From JAHZFN01 sp965149945 (GTDB lineage Bacteria; Bacillota; Dehalobacteriia; UBA4068; UBA4997), in assembly GCA_965149945.1 (NCBI GenBank), contig CBCTTQ010000035.1, positions 1 to 15,757 on the forward strand: a stretch of 15,757 bases of DNA, read 5' to 3'. The notes under the pieces were generated by a model that did not search any database, was not told where the DNA came from, and saw only the letters and a program-made list of their open reading frames with translations. Each line of letters opens with the position of its first letter. Position 1 is the stretch's first letter. Shown here one piece after another: positions 6,893 through 14,468 of the stretch. The translations under genes were made by a program, and so were the position numbers.

Positions 6893-8572
6893 ATGGTTGA
6901 GTTCTTGAAATTAAAAAAATCCAATTGCAAAAACTGTTATCGTTGTATTTGGCACTGTCCTGTAAAATCTATTCGTTTTTCCGGAAACCAAGCACATATT
7001 ATCAATGATGAATGTATCCTCTGCGGTCAGTGTTTTGTGGAATGTCCGCAAAACGCCAAGCAGATTGTAGACGAAACGGAAATTGTGGAAGTATTGCTGA
7101 AAGACACTGCTCCGGTGATTGCCAGTATTGCTCCTTCCTTTGTGGCATATTTTGAAAATACCACCGGCATAGAAGGTCTGCGCAAGGCTTTGCGGCAGTT
7201 GGGCTTTGCCGACGCGGAAGAAACCGCCTTGGGAGCCACTATGGTAAAACGGGAATATGAACGAATTTCCATGGCCGCTGACCAAGATGTCATCATTACT
7301 TCTTGCTGCCATACCATCAATCTGCTGGTAGAAAAATTCTATCCCCAGCTGACGGGTTGTCTGGCGCAGGTGGTTACCCCGATGCAGGCACACTGTGATG
7401 ATATCAAACGGCGAATTCCGGAAGCGAAGACGGTCTTTATCGGTCCCTGTCTTTCCAAAAAAGACGAGGCGTATCATGTGGGTATCGACGCGGCGCTCAC
7501 CTTTGACGAATTATCCGCCATGCTGCAAAAAGCAAATATCGAAATTCCCTGCGACCGAGAAGAAAGAGAAGACAGCCTGGCGCGCTTTTTCCCTACGCCC
7601 GGCGGCATTTTGAAAACGTTGCTGCAGCGAAATCCGGATTATACATACATGGCGGTAGACGGTGTGGAAAACTGCAAGGGTGTGCTTAATGATATCGCCG
7701 CGGGTAATATCCATCACTGTCTGATTGAAATGTCCTCCTGCGCGGGCGGCTGCATCGGCGGCCCCATCATGGAAAAATATCATAATTCTCCGGTTCGTCA
7801 TTATCAGGCGGTGGCCAATTATGCGGGACAGAAGGATTTTGATATTGAGCAACCGGCTTCTTCGCTGCTGCTCAATGAATATGCGCCCATTGAAACCCAT
7901 CGTGCATATCCGACGGAAGATGAGATCAATCAGATTCTGCGGAAAATGGGAAAATTCAAACCCAGTGATGAGTTGAACTGTGGTTCCTGCGGTTATGACA
8001 CTTGTCGGGAAAAAGCGGTCGCGATCTTCCAGGGCAAGGCGGAAATGGATATGTGTATGCCGTATCTGATGGAGAAATCAGAACGTTTCTCCAATAATAT
8101 CATCGACAATACACCCAGCGGTATTTTGGTAGTCAATGAAAAACTGGAAGTCCAGATGATCAATCCCGCCGCCATGAAAATGCTCAACATTTCCTCCCGC
8201 TCCGATGTGATGGGAGAGCCGTTGGTACGGATTTTGGATCCGCTGGATTTCATTAATGTGCGCAATGGCGGTCAGAGCATTCGTGACAAACGAGAATATT
8301 TCGCGGAATTTGACCGGTATCTGGAAATGACCATTGTCCATGATAAGAGCAGCGGCAATCTGATTTCTTTGTTCCGTGATGTGACGGAAGAAGAACAGGA
8401 AAAACAGAATAAGAAAGTGTTTGCCCAGCAGACCATCGAGACGGCGGACAGAGTCGTAGACAAACAGATGCGCATTGTGCAGGAAATCGCCTCTTTGCTG
8501 GGAGAAACCGCGGCAGAAACCAAAATCGCCCTGACCAAGCTGAAAGAATCCATTCCGTATGAAGATGAGTAA
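6893..8572 (+). CDS. PAS-containing sensory [FeFe]-hydrogenase (group C-like, HfsB/HydS type)
   Basis: The 559-residue protein has, in order: two [4Fe-4S] ferredoxin motifs (C12-x2-C15-x2-C18-x3-C22 and C41-x2-C44-x2-C47-x3-C51), an H-cluster domain, a further Fe-S domain (C363-x2-C366-x4-C371 and C388), a PAS domain (about 396-500) and a helical tail. The H-cluster motifs are TSCCH (136-140), GPCLSKK (184-190) and EMSSCAGGC (279-287). All cluster cysteines and the proton-relay Cys are kept, but the two active-site Met positions are Gly184 and Ser281. PAS-linked hydrogenases of this kind are thought to sense H2 or redox state and not to turn over quickly. The ATG has a GGAGGT site 8 nt upstream; the longer frame from 6869 starts at GTG and was rejected. 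It is 18 nt before the phosphatase gene. Confidence 0.9.
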   Translation: MVEFLKLKKSNCKNCYRCIWHCPVKSIRFSGNQAHIINDECILCGQCFVECPQNAKQIVDETEIVEVLLKDTAPVIASIAPSFVAYFENTTGIEGLRKALRQLGFADAEETALGATMVKREYERISMAADQDVIITSCCHTINLLVEKFYPQLTGCLAQVVTPMQAHCDDIKRRIPEAKTVFIGPCLSKKDEAYHVGIDAALTFDELSAMLQKANIEIPCDREEREDSLARFFPTPGGILKTLLQRNPDYTYMAVDGVENCKGVLNDIAAGNIHHCLIEMSSCAGGCIGGPIMEKYHNSPVRHYQAVANYAGQKDFDIEQPASSLLLNEYAPIETHRAYPTEDEINQILRKMGKFKPSDELNCGSCGYDTCREKAVAIFQGKAEMDMCMPYLMEKSERFSNNIIDNTPSGILVVNEKLEVQMINPAAMKMLNISSRSDVMGEPLVRILDPLDFINVRNGGQSIRDKREYFAEFDRYLEMTIVHDKSSGNLISLFRDVTEEEQEKQNKKVFAQQTIETADRVVDKQMRIVQEIASLLGETAAETKIALTKLKESIPYEDE

Positions 8573-8590
8573 GCGAGGGGTGTGATAACA

Positions 8591-9772
8591 ATGAGCATAA
8601 CCAATAACCTTTGTGCCGATATCGGCTATTTGAGCATAAACCATGTAGGCGAACAGCTTTGCGGCGACCATGTTGAACTGGTGGAACCGGATGATGATTC
8701 GGTCATTGTCGTGCTGGCGGACGGTATGGGCAGCGGGGTAAAGGCGAATATCCTTTCCACCCTGACGGCAAAGATTGTTTCTACCATGTTGGCAGCCGGT
8801 ATGAAATTAGAAGATACCGTGGAGACTATTGTCGCCACCTTACCGGTTTGTTCTGTCCGCGGGGTAGCCTATTCTACTTTCACCATTGTGCGGGTGATCA
8901 ACAATGAAAAAGCGGAAATCATTCAATATGATAATCCGAGGGTAATCATGATGAGGGACGGTAAGAACCGAGAGCTTCCCTTTAAATCTATGGATATTGC
9001 CGGCAAAAAAATTATTAAAGCGGAAACCTATCTGAAAGAAGACGATGTGTTTATCGCCATGTCTGACGGGGTGGAACATGCCGGTGTCGGCGTTGCTTAT
9101 AACTTCGGTTGGCAGCGGAGTAACATCATTGATTATATGGAAACCTTCAGCGATGTGGGTTTCACCGCCAAAACCATGGCGACGATTCTGATGGAAGAAA
9201 CAGACCGCCTTTATGACGGAAAGCCGGGGGATGACGCCACTGTCTGCGTGGTGCGTATTCGCAAACGGGAACCGGTGAACTTGATCATTGGGCCGCCTTC
9301 TAGTCGGGATGACTGTGACAAGATGATGTCTTTGTTTTTCAATAAAGAAGGCAAACATATTATCTGCGGCGGTACTACTTCTACCATTGCCGCCAAATAT
9401 CTGCGCAAGCCGCTGCGCACCAGTTTGGATTTCTTGGATCCGGAAATTCCGCCCACCGCCACACTGGAAGGCGCGGATCTGGTAACGGAAGGGGTCATCA
9501 CCATCAACCGGGTACTGGAATATGCCAAAGATTACTTAAAAGATAATAAATCGTTTGAACAATGGAGTTACAAAAAGGACGGCGCTTCTTTGATTGCGCA
9601 GATGCTTTTTGAAGATGCCACAGATATCAATTTCTTCGTCGGCAAGGCGGTTAATCCCGCTCACCAGAGCAATGCGCTGCCCATTAATTTTACCATTAAA
9701 ATGCAACTCATCAAAGAGTTGGCGGAATGTCTGAAGCAGATGGGGAAAAAAATCAAAGTGAGCTATTTCTAG
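8591..9772 (+). CDS. SpoIIE/PP2C-type protein phosphatase with extra C-terminal domain
   Basis: The 393-residue protein begins with a PPM-fold phosphatase domain (about 1-226). Its metal-binding motifs are visible: D44 in LADGMGSG, D159 in AMSDG and GDDATVCVVRI with D214 and D215. Such phosphatases remove phosphate from Ser/Thr of proteins. Residues about 230-393 form a second domain I do not recognise, starting LIIGPPSSRDD and including a CGGTTSTIAAKYL stretch (259-271). It sits between the sensory hydrogenase and the second hydrogenase, as in known group-C hydrogenase clusters, which suggests it is the output of the H2/redox sensor. The ATG at 8591 is preferred over a GTG at 8582, because GAGGGGTG lies at a proper distance only from the ATG. 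Confidence 0.85.
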   Translation: MSITNNLCADIGYLSINHVGEQLCGDHVELVEPDDDSVIVVLADGMGSGVKANILSTLTAKIVSTMLAAGMKLEDTVETIVATLPVCSVRGVAYSTFTIVRVINNEKAEIIQYDNPRVIMMRDGKNRELPFKSMDIAGKKIIKAETYLKEDDVFIAMSDGVEHAGVGVAYNFGWQRSNIIDYMETFSDVGFTAKTMATILMEETDRLYDGKPGDDATVCVVRIRKREPVNLIIGPPSSRDDCDKMMSLFFNKEGKHIICGGTTSTIAAKYLRKPLRTSLDFLDPEIPPTATLEGADLVTEGVITINRVLEYAKDYLKDNKSFEQWSYKKDGASLIAQMLFEDATDINFFVGKAVNPAHQSNALPINFTIKMQLIKELAECLKQMGKKIKVSYF

Positions 9773-9783
9773 GAGGTTCACCC

Positions 9784-11211
9784 ATGCGGAAATTCGATAC
9801 CAAAGTGCAGCATCTGAAATACAAGGTGCTGCGGCAGGTGGCGCGCCATGCCTGGAACAATGATTTACTGGAAAATGTGCTGGAAATTCCCCGAGAAATC
9901 ATTCCCGGCAAAACACCCTCCATGCGGTGTTGTGTCTACAAAGAACGCGCCATTTTGACCGAACGTGTCAAACTGGCTATGGGCGGGGATAAAAGCAACC
10001 CCAATGTTATTGAAGTCATCGACATTGCTTGTGACGACTGTCCGGCGGGCGGTTATGCGGTGATGGATTCTTGTCGAGGGTGTTTGGCTCACCGCTGCGA
10101 AGATGTTTGCCCTCGTGACGCGATCACCTTTGACGCCCACCAAAAGGCGCACATCGATAAGAGCAAATGCGTCAACTGTGGCAAATGTGCCAAAGTCTGC
10201 CCGTATTCCGCCATTACCAATCGGAAACGGCCCTGTGAAAACGCCTGTAAAGTCAAGGCCATTGTGATGGCGCCTGATGGCCAGGCGTTGGTAAAAAATG
10301 ATAAATGCATTGCCTGCGGCGCCTGTGTTTACCAGTGTCCTTTCGGCGCTATCAGTGACAAATCGTTCATTCTGAACGTCATCGATCTGATTCAAAAAAG
10401 CGAAGGCAATACCAAATATAAGGTGTATTGTGTGGTGGCGCCCAGCATCTCCAGTCAGTTTTCCTATGCCAAACTGGGCCAGGTGATCACCGCAATCAAA
10501 AATCTGGGATTTTATCATGTGGTTGAGGCGGCGCTGGGCGCGGATATGGTGGCGTATTCCGAGTGTAAGGAATTGGCGGAAAAAGGCTTTTTGACCAGTT
10601 CTTGCTGTCCCGCTTTTGTGGATTATATCGAAAAGCAGGTGCCCGCCATGGTTCCCCATATTTCCCATAATCTTTCGCCCATGGCGACCATTGCCAAATA
10701 TATCAAAAATACGGACCCTGAGTCTAAAATTGTGTTTGTGGGACCTTGTACCGCGAAAAAAATGGAATTTCAAAAACCGACGGTGCGACCGTATATTGAT
10801 AGCGTGATTACTTTTGAGGAACTGCAGGCGCTCTTTGACAGTCGAGACTTTGATCTGTCCGGATTGGAAGAGGATGTGCTGGACAATGCCTCTTATTTCG
10901 GTCGTATTTTCGCCCGCAGCGGCGGACTCGCCGACGCTGTGGCGGAAGGTCTGAAGGAGCGGAATATCACCGACTTTGAGTTGCGGGCTGTGCGCTGTAA
11001 CGGCATTGAAGAATGCCGAACAGCGTTGCTGCGAGCAGCCAAAGGCAAGGCGGACGGTAATTTTATCGAAGGAATGGCTTGTCTGGGCGGTTGTATCGGC
11101 GGTGCGGGCTGTTTGACCCATGGTGAAAAAAACAAAGCGGATGTGGATCGTTACGGGCGGGAAGCGATGGAGAAAACCATCAGCGATGCCGTTTCCATTT
11201 GGAATATTTGA
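9784..11211 (+). CDS. [FeFe]-hydrogenase with ferredoxin-like N-terminus (group B-like, HfsD type)
   Basis: The 475-residue protein has a Cys-rich N-terminal half with motifs C97-x2-C100-x4-C105-x3-C109, C129-x2-C132-x2-C135-x3-C139, C151-x3-C155 and C175-x2-C178-x2-C181-x3-C185, plus earlier Cys pairs C49/C50 and C83/C86. The H-cluster domain follows with TSSCCP (271-276), GPCTAKKME (320-328) and MACLGGC (431-437). These resemble group B enzymes. Catalysis is likely (2 H+ + 2 e- to H2 or the reverse) but is not shown. The Met of the L3 motif is kept; the one preceding PC is Gly320. The ATG has CTAGGAGGTTCACCC before it. The longer frame from 9727 overlaps the phosphatase gene and is rejected. 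It is the last gene before a strong terminator. Confidence 0.9.
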   Translation: MRKFDTKVQHLKYKVLRQVARHAWNNDLLENVLEIPREIIPGKTPSMRCCVYKERAILTERVKLAMGGDKSNPNVIEVIDIACDDCPAGGYAVMDSCRGCLAHRCEDVCPRDAITFDAHQKAHIDKSKCVNCGKCAKVCPYSAITNRKRPCENACKVKAIVMAPDGQALVKNDKCIACGACVYQCPFGAISDKSFILNVIDLIQKSEGNTKYKVYCVVAPSISSQFSYAKLGQVITAIKNLGFYHVVEAALGADMVAYSECKELAEKGFLTSSCCPAFVDYIEKQVPAMVPHISHNLSPMATIAKYIKNTDPESKIVFVGPCTAKKMEFQKPTVRPYIDSVITFEELQALFDSRDFDLSGLEEDVLDNASYFGRIFARSGGLADAVAEGLKERNITDFELRAVRCNGIEECRTALLRAAKGKADGNFIEGMACLGGCIGGAGCLTHGEKNKADVDRYGREAMEKTISDAVSIWNI

Positions 11212-11296
11212 CAGTTTCGTTTTCGGCGCGCGCGGAAACCTTTCTCTCCTCCTTTCATAATCAGTTTATCGCGCGGAAGAACGCCGGATGTGGATA

Positions 11297-11332
11297 AAAA
11301 ATACCAACCGATTTTTTTCGGTTGGTATTTTT
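11297..11332 (+). terminator. Intrinsic terminator of the hydrogenase cluster
   Basis: A 15-bp perfect stem pairs 11297-11311 with 11318-11332 around a T6 loop (core ACCAACCGA/TCGGTTGGT), and its right arm ends in T5. It lies 85 nt after the last hydrogenase gene. The A run on the left arm lets it work in both directions. Confidence 0.85.
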
Positions 11333-11594
11333 ATTTGAGTAAACGAAGGGAAGGGATTTCTCCGACATATCTAAAGCGGAATACGAATATCCTTGTTTTC
11401 GGTTTAATCATTTTGGCGCAAAATAGTTGTGGTATGCGATATCTCGTGAAACGGCCGATGTTGAAGACGCGTTGGCGGGCGCTGTTTTACGCTTGTTTAC
11501 ACATGCGTGTGCCAAAAGTTTATCACAAGACTCCTTTCGGCAGGGCGGCGATTTTTCTTGTGTCGGTTCATTTCGCTTATACCGCGATTTCCTC
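11333..11594. other. Intergenic stretch without a recognised feature
   Basis: Between the hydrogenase terminator and the end of the minus-strand membrane-protein gene I see no gene, no convincing promoter and no strong hairpin. A 102-codon plus-strand frame begins inside the terminator and has no ribosome binding site, so it is not called. Confidence 0.4.
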
Positions 11595-12014
11595 TTAATT
11601 TTTGGATTCGTAATATATGTAGGTAAAAATTTCCGTGAACATGGAGATGGAAAAAGCAAAGGCCAGACCGACTCCCATCGCGATAAACCCTTCATAACTG
11701 AATACTTTCCCCATTATCAGCAGAGCAAGCATCAGTGTAAACGAGATAATCTGCGTCAGTCGGAAAGATTGACTTTTCGATTTCAACGCGATCAGGCGGT
11801 TTCGTTCGTCCAATGCTTCCAGCCGGTCTTCTTTTGTACACTTTTGCGAGAGACTGCGCTGAATCGCCCTGAATCCAAACGCCAACAACATCATGATCAG
11901 GATGAGCGCCGGAAGATCCACGTCTCTGCGGATGACGCTTGTGATGAGATTGAGCAGACTCAACACCAGCATGAAAACACCTGCGACAAAGCTTTTTTTG
12001 TTATAGATCTTCAT
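11595..12014 (-). CDS. Small membrane protein partnered with XRE regulator
   Basis: The 139-residue protein has four hydrophobic segments (roughly 8-27, 34-50, 86-101 and 107-131) and a charged middle with a DERNRLIALKSKSQSF stretch. The DERN...K pattern resembles small DUF2178-type membrane proteins that often follow an XRE gene in Bacillota. No function is known to me. The ATG at 12014 follows GGGAGGACAAACTGT. A longer frame begins with TTG at 12065 and is rejected. The start overlaps the last 14 nt of the XRE gene, so the two are co-transcribed and probably translationally coupled. Its membrane location is well supported; its role is not. Confidence 0.72.
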   Translation of the reverse strand: MKIYNKKSFVAGVFMLVLSLLNLITSVIRRDVDLPALILIMMLLAFGFRAIQRSLSQKCTKEDRLEALDERNRLIALKSKSQSFRLTQIISFTLMLALLIMGKVFSYEGFIAMGVGLAFAFSISMFTEIFTYIYYESKN

Positions 12015-12231
12015 ACAGTTTGTCCTCCCGTTCTTTGTTTTCCTTGAGACAGCACAATTCCTCAACGGTTACGCCGAATACCCGCGCCATTCGATATGCC
12101 AGCATAAGGGAAGGGCTGTATTGTTCCTTTTCAATGGAGATGATTGTTCTTGCCGAAACATGAACCAGATCGGCCAATTGCTGCTGTGTCAGATTGGCTG
12201 CCGTTCGCAATTCTTTTACTTTTGTTTTCAT
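12001..12231 (-). CDS. XRE-family small transcriptional regulator
   Basis: The 76-residue protein is almost entirely a Cro/CI-type helix-turn-helix domain (about 1-60: KELRTAANLTQQQLADLVHV then SARTIISIEKEQYSPSL), followed by a charged tail. The ATG has AGAGGAC upstream. Its gene overlaps the membrane-protein gene downstream. Three CTTCAT half-sites around its own promoter suggest autoregulation, which is typical for these two-gene modules. Confidence 0.88.
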   Translation of the reverse strand: MKTKVKELRTAANLTQQQLADLVHVSARTIISIEKEQYSPSLMLAYRMARVFGVTVEELCCLKENKEREDKLYEDL

Positions 12232-12246
12232 GAGTGTCCTCTCGTT

Positions 12247-12284
12247 AATATGAAGTTTGCTTCATGTGAAATCAGCTTCATATT
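12247..12284 (-). promoter_or_regulatory. Candidate operators of the XRE regulator
   Basis: ATGAAG (12250-12255) and CTTCAT (12260-12265) form a palindrome with a 4-nt spacer. A third half-site CTTCAT lies at 12276-12281 and overlaps the -10 box. The outer flanks AATATGAAG (12247-12255) and CTTCATATT (12276-12284) are also perfect inverted repeats. Binding here would block transcription. Confidence 0.5.
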
Positions 12285-12308
12285 ATCAGAAATGAGGCTT
12301 GTTGTCAA
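12280..12308 (-). promoter_or_regulatory. Promoter of the XRE/membrane-protein pair
   Basis: On the minus strand TTGACA (12308-12303) and TAATAT (12285-12280) are spaced by exactly 17 nt, near consensus. The start would be near 12273, about 40 nt before the XRE ATG. Confidence 0.75.
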
Positions 12309-12350
12309 GAATTTCGGAAAAGTTTTTTGCTGTCTTTCGTCTCCTGAACC

Positions 12351-12385
12351 AAAAAAAGCGGAAAATCGTTTTGCGATTTTCCGCT
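12351..12385 (-). terminator. Intrinsic terminator of the disrupted XRE gene
   Basis: AGCGGAAAATCG (12357-12368) pairs perfectly with CGATTTTCCGCT (12374-12385) around a 5-nt loop, and on the minus strand the stem is followed by T7. It lies downstream of the gene remnant and just upstream of the next minus-strand promoter. A second GC-rich hairpin (CAAGGCG/CGCCTTG, 12405-12423) sits directly after the stop codon. Confidence 0.8.
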
Positions 12386-12428
12386 GATGACCAATTTTTT
12401 ACGGCAAGGCGGGAGGCGCCTTGTTGCC

Positions 12429-12731
12429 TCAGTCTTTTGGGAGGAATTGAGCAAGCGCCAAACAGAACAATCCGATTCCCAGCATACTGAGGGCTTCGCC
12501 GGTTCCGATTTCTTTGATGAAAGACAATATCGCCACGGCAACGCCCATTGCCAAAGCGACGCTTTTCAGGGCAAGGGGAAGAATTTCCGCTCGTTTGCCG
12601 TTGGGGGCTTTTGCTTTAGATTCTTTTTGTGGGGCCGCGGTCCCCTGCATCAGGTCATCTATGGACACGTGAAAGATTTCGGCAAGCTTTGGCAGAGAAT
12701 TCACATCCGGAAAAGATAAATCTGTTTCCCA
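12429..12731 (-). pseudogene. XRE regulator with membrane tail, 5' part lost at mobile-element junction
   Basis: Reading from 12731 the frame gives WETDLSFPDVNSLPKLAEIF and then HVSIDDLM, which is the end of an XRE helix-turn-helix domain. In intact relatives it is preceded by VSRQAVSK. Just before the Trp codon the sequence changes: CTA and an in-frame TAA stop precede it. The missing ~35 codons hold most of the DNA-binding domain. The remaining 100 codons also include a hydrophobic tail with two likely membrane segments (about 53-72 and 79-95). A GTG at 12704 opens the frame but has no ribosome binding site and is only an internal Val. I infer that the gene was split by insertion of the mobile element to the right. 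The other half should lie beyond that element, outside the window. Confidence 0.75.
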
Positions 12732-12753
12732 TAGTTAAGGATATGGATGCAAG

Positions 12754-14361
12754 TTAATCAATTTTGCCGATAAATCGGTAGTAAATCTCAATCTCCTGAT
12801 CTCGCATCCCATCCGCACCTTTAGTAGCCTCATGAATCACAATCTTCTCAATCAGGGTATTGAGAAGTTCAGCGGTCAGTTCTGTGGGATTGGCGTACTG
12901 CTTGATGAGAGCGACCCACTTTTCGGCATCCAGGGCAGTTTGCTGCTCTGCGGACAGCTCCGCTTGCAAGCGGCTGATCTTTTCCTCCAGCTCCAGCTGT
13001 TCTGCCTGGTACTTTTTCGTCAGCAGATTGAAGTTATACTCGGTGATGCGTCCGGCGGACCAGTCCTCGTACATTCGGACGAATTTTCCGTCCACTTCTG
13101 CCTTGCGCTTTTCCGCTCGTTGCAGTTCGGATTCCTGACGCTTAGCGGCGGTCATGCGTTCCCGGTCACCGTTTTTCAAAATCTGCTGCAAGAGTTTTTC
13201 TTCGCTTAGCTGCGCCCGATGGGACCAATACTGGATTCTGGACAGCACATAGACATAGAGCGTGTCATAGCGGATATAATGCGCCGAGCATTGTGTTCCC
13301 ATCTGTCCGTACTGGCTGCAAGTGAAATGGCTGTACGGCGTTTTGTTCTGCCGGTTCGTGCCGAAGCGCATAGACCAGCCACAATCTGCACATTTTACAA
13401 GACCGGCGAAAATCTGCGTTGTGGCATCCTTCTGCTGCCGCCTGCGGCTGGCGATCTGCTTTTGTACCTGCTCAAACACATCCCGGCTAATGATCGCCTC
13501 ATGGGTATTTTCCACCCGAATCCATTCTTCTTTCGGCTTGCGCACCTTTTTCTTGTTTTTATAAGAGATATTGGTCTGCTTATTGTGTACACTGTTGCCG
13601 ATGTAGGTTTCATCTTGCAGAATACTTTTGACCTGAGCGATCGTCCAGGCATAGGATTTTTCTTCCGGCGCATTGGCATAGATATTGGCGAAAGTTCCAT
13701 ACCGCTGATAATTGAGCCAGCCCGCAGTCGGAACTTTCTCTGCAATCAGGGTCTTGGTGATTTTCGCTGCACCCGCCCCATGAAGTGCAAGGTCAAAGAT
13801 TTTCTCGATGATCCAGCGGGTTTCTTCGTCTATGGCTAAAGTGTTTTTGATTTCGGGATGGCGGATGTATCCCAGCGGCGCATAGGCAAAAGTGCGTTCT
13901 CCGGCAGCAAATTTGGCACGGAGCGCCGTTTTCACCTTGCGGCTGGTATCCTTTGCGAACCATTCGTTGAAAAGGTTCTTGAACGGCACAAAATCCGAAA
14001 GTCCTTTTTCGGTGTCCTCGTTTTCAGCCACGGCAATGTAGCGGATTTGCTTTTCCGGGAACACAAATTCCAGATAGTAGTCCATCATCACGTGTTCACG
14101 GCCAAAGCGACTGAGGTCTTTAGTAACGATGCAGTTGACTTTTCCGGCCTCCACATCATCCATCATCCGCTGAAAGCTGGGACGCTCGAAGTTCGTTCCA
14201 CTCCATCCGTCATCGACATATTCGCCATACACCGAAAGGCCATGTTCCTTTGCGTACTGCTGCAAAATGGTGCGCTGGGTCTCGATGCTCACGCTGTCGC
14301 CATAGTTTTCGTCGTCACGGCTGAGACGCATATAGAGTGCGGTATTGTAAGGTTGTTTCAC
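12754..14361 (-). CDS. Large serine recombinase (TnpX/TndX-like)
   Basis: The 535-residue protein starts with a resolvase-type catalytic domain (about 5-140) with nucleophile S14 in YMRLSRDD and the conserved DLSRFGRE segment (82-89). Then come the recombinase domain (about 155-310), a zinc ribbon (C324, C327, C348, C358) and a long coiled coil (about 383-475). It excises and integrates the element by site-specific recombination through short core sites. The start is a GTG at 14361 preceded by AAGGAGG with 9-nt spacing. It is the gene nearest the element end, as is usual. Its promoter and a flanking inverted repeat lie directly upstream. Confidence 0.93.
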   Translation of the reverse strand: MKQPYNTALYMRLSRDDENYGDSVSIETQRTILQQYAKEHGLSVYGEYVDDGWSGTNFERPSFQRMMDDVEAGKVNCIVTKDLSRFGREHVMMDYYLEFVFPEKQIRYIAVAENEDTEKGLSDFVPFKNLFNEWFAKDTSRKVKTALRAKFAAGERTFAYAPLGYIRHPEIKNTLAIDEETRWIIEKIFDLALHGAGAAKITKTLIAEKVPTAGWLNYQRYGTFANIYANAPEEKSYAWTIAQVKSILQDETYIGNSVHNKQTNISYKNKKKVRKPKEEWIRVENTHEAIISRDVFEQVQKQIASRRRQQKDATTQIFAGLVKCADCGWSMRFGTNRQNKTPYSHFTCSQYGQMGTQCSAHYIRYDTLYVYVLSRIQYWSHRAQLSEEKLLQQILKNGDRERMTAAKRQESELQRAEKRKAEVDGKFVRMYEDWSAGRITEYNFNLLTKKYQAEQLELEEKISRLQAELSAEQQTALDAEKWVALIKQYANPTELTAELLNTLIEKIVIHEATKGADGMRDQEIEIYYRFIGKID

Positions 14362-14389
14362 GGTAAAAATCCTCCTTCTAATCGAAACA

Positions 14390-14436
14390 ACCCACGCTTA
14401 CAATACTTCTGTTTTTATTATACCGTAAGCGTGGGT
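14390..14436 (-). repeat. Perfect 12-bp inverted repeat around the recombinase -10 box
   Basis: ACCCACGCTTAC (14390-14401) and GTAAGCGTGGGT (14425-14436) are perfect inverted copies separated by 23 nt. The right copy lies in the -35/-10 spacer and the left copy lies just after the expected start point. Because only one arm is transcribed, it is more likely a DNA operator than an RNA hairpin. Confidence 0.6.
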
Positions 14437-14445
14437 GTGGTTCAA
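14417..14445 (-). promoter_or_regulatory. Promoter of the serine recombinase gene
   Basis: On the minus strand TTGAAC (14445-14440) and a consensus TATAAT (14422-14417) are 17 nt apart. The start would be near 14410, about 50 nt before the GTG start codon. Confidence 0.7.
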
Positions 14446-14468
14446 CGACATTTTGTTGTGGAATGGGT

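Noticed and set aside
9865..11121. 418-codon minus-strand frame
   Set aside because: It lies wholly antisense to the second hydrogenase and has no recognisable domain. A long antisense frame is expected from the codon use of the real gene.
11290..11598. 102-codon plus-strand frame after the hydrogenase cluster
   Set aside because: It begins inside the terminator stem, lacks a ribosome binding site and shows no known motif.
12429..12704. Intact 91-residue gene starting at GTG 12704
   Set aside because: No ribosome binding site precedes the GTG, and the frame continues upstream into helix-turn-helix sequence. It is the remnant of a longer gene.
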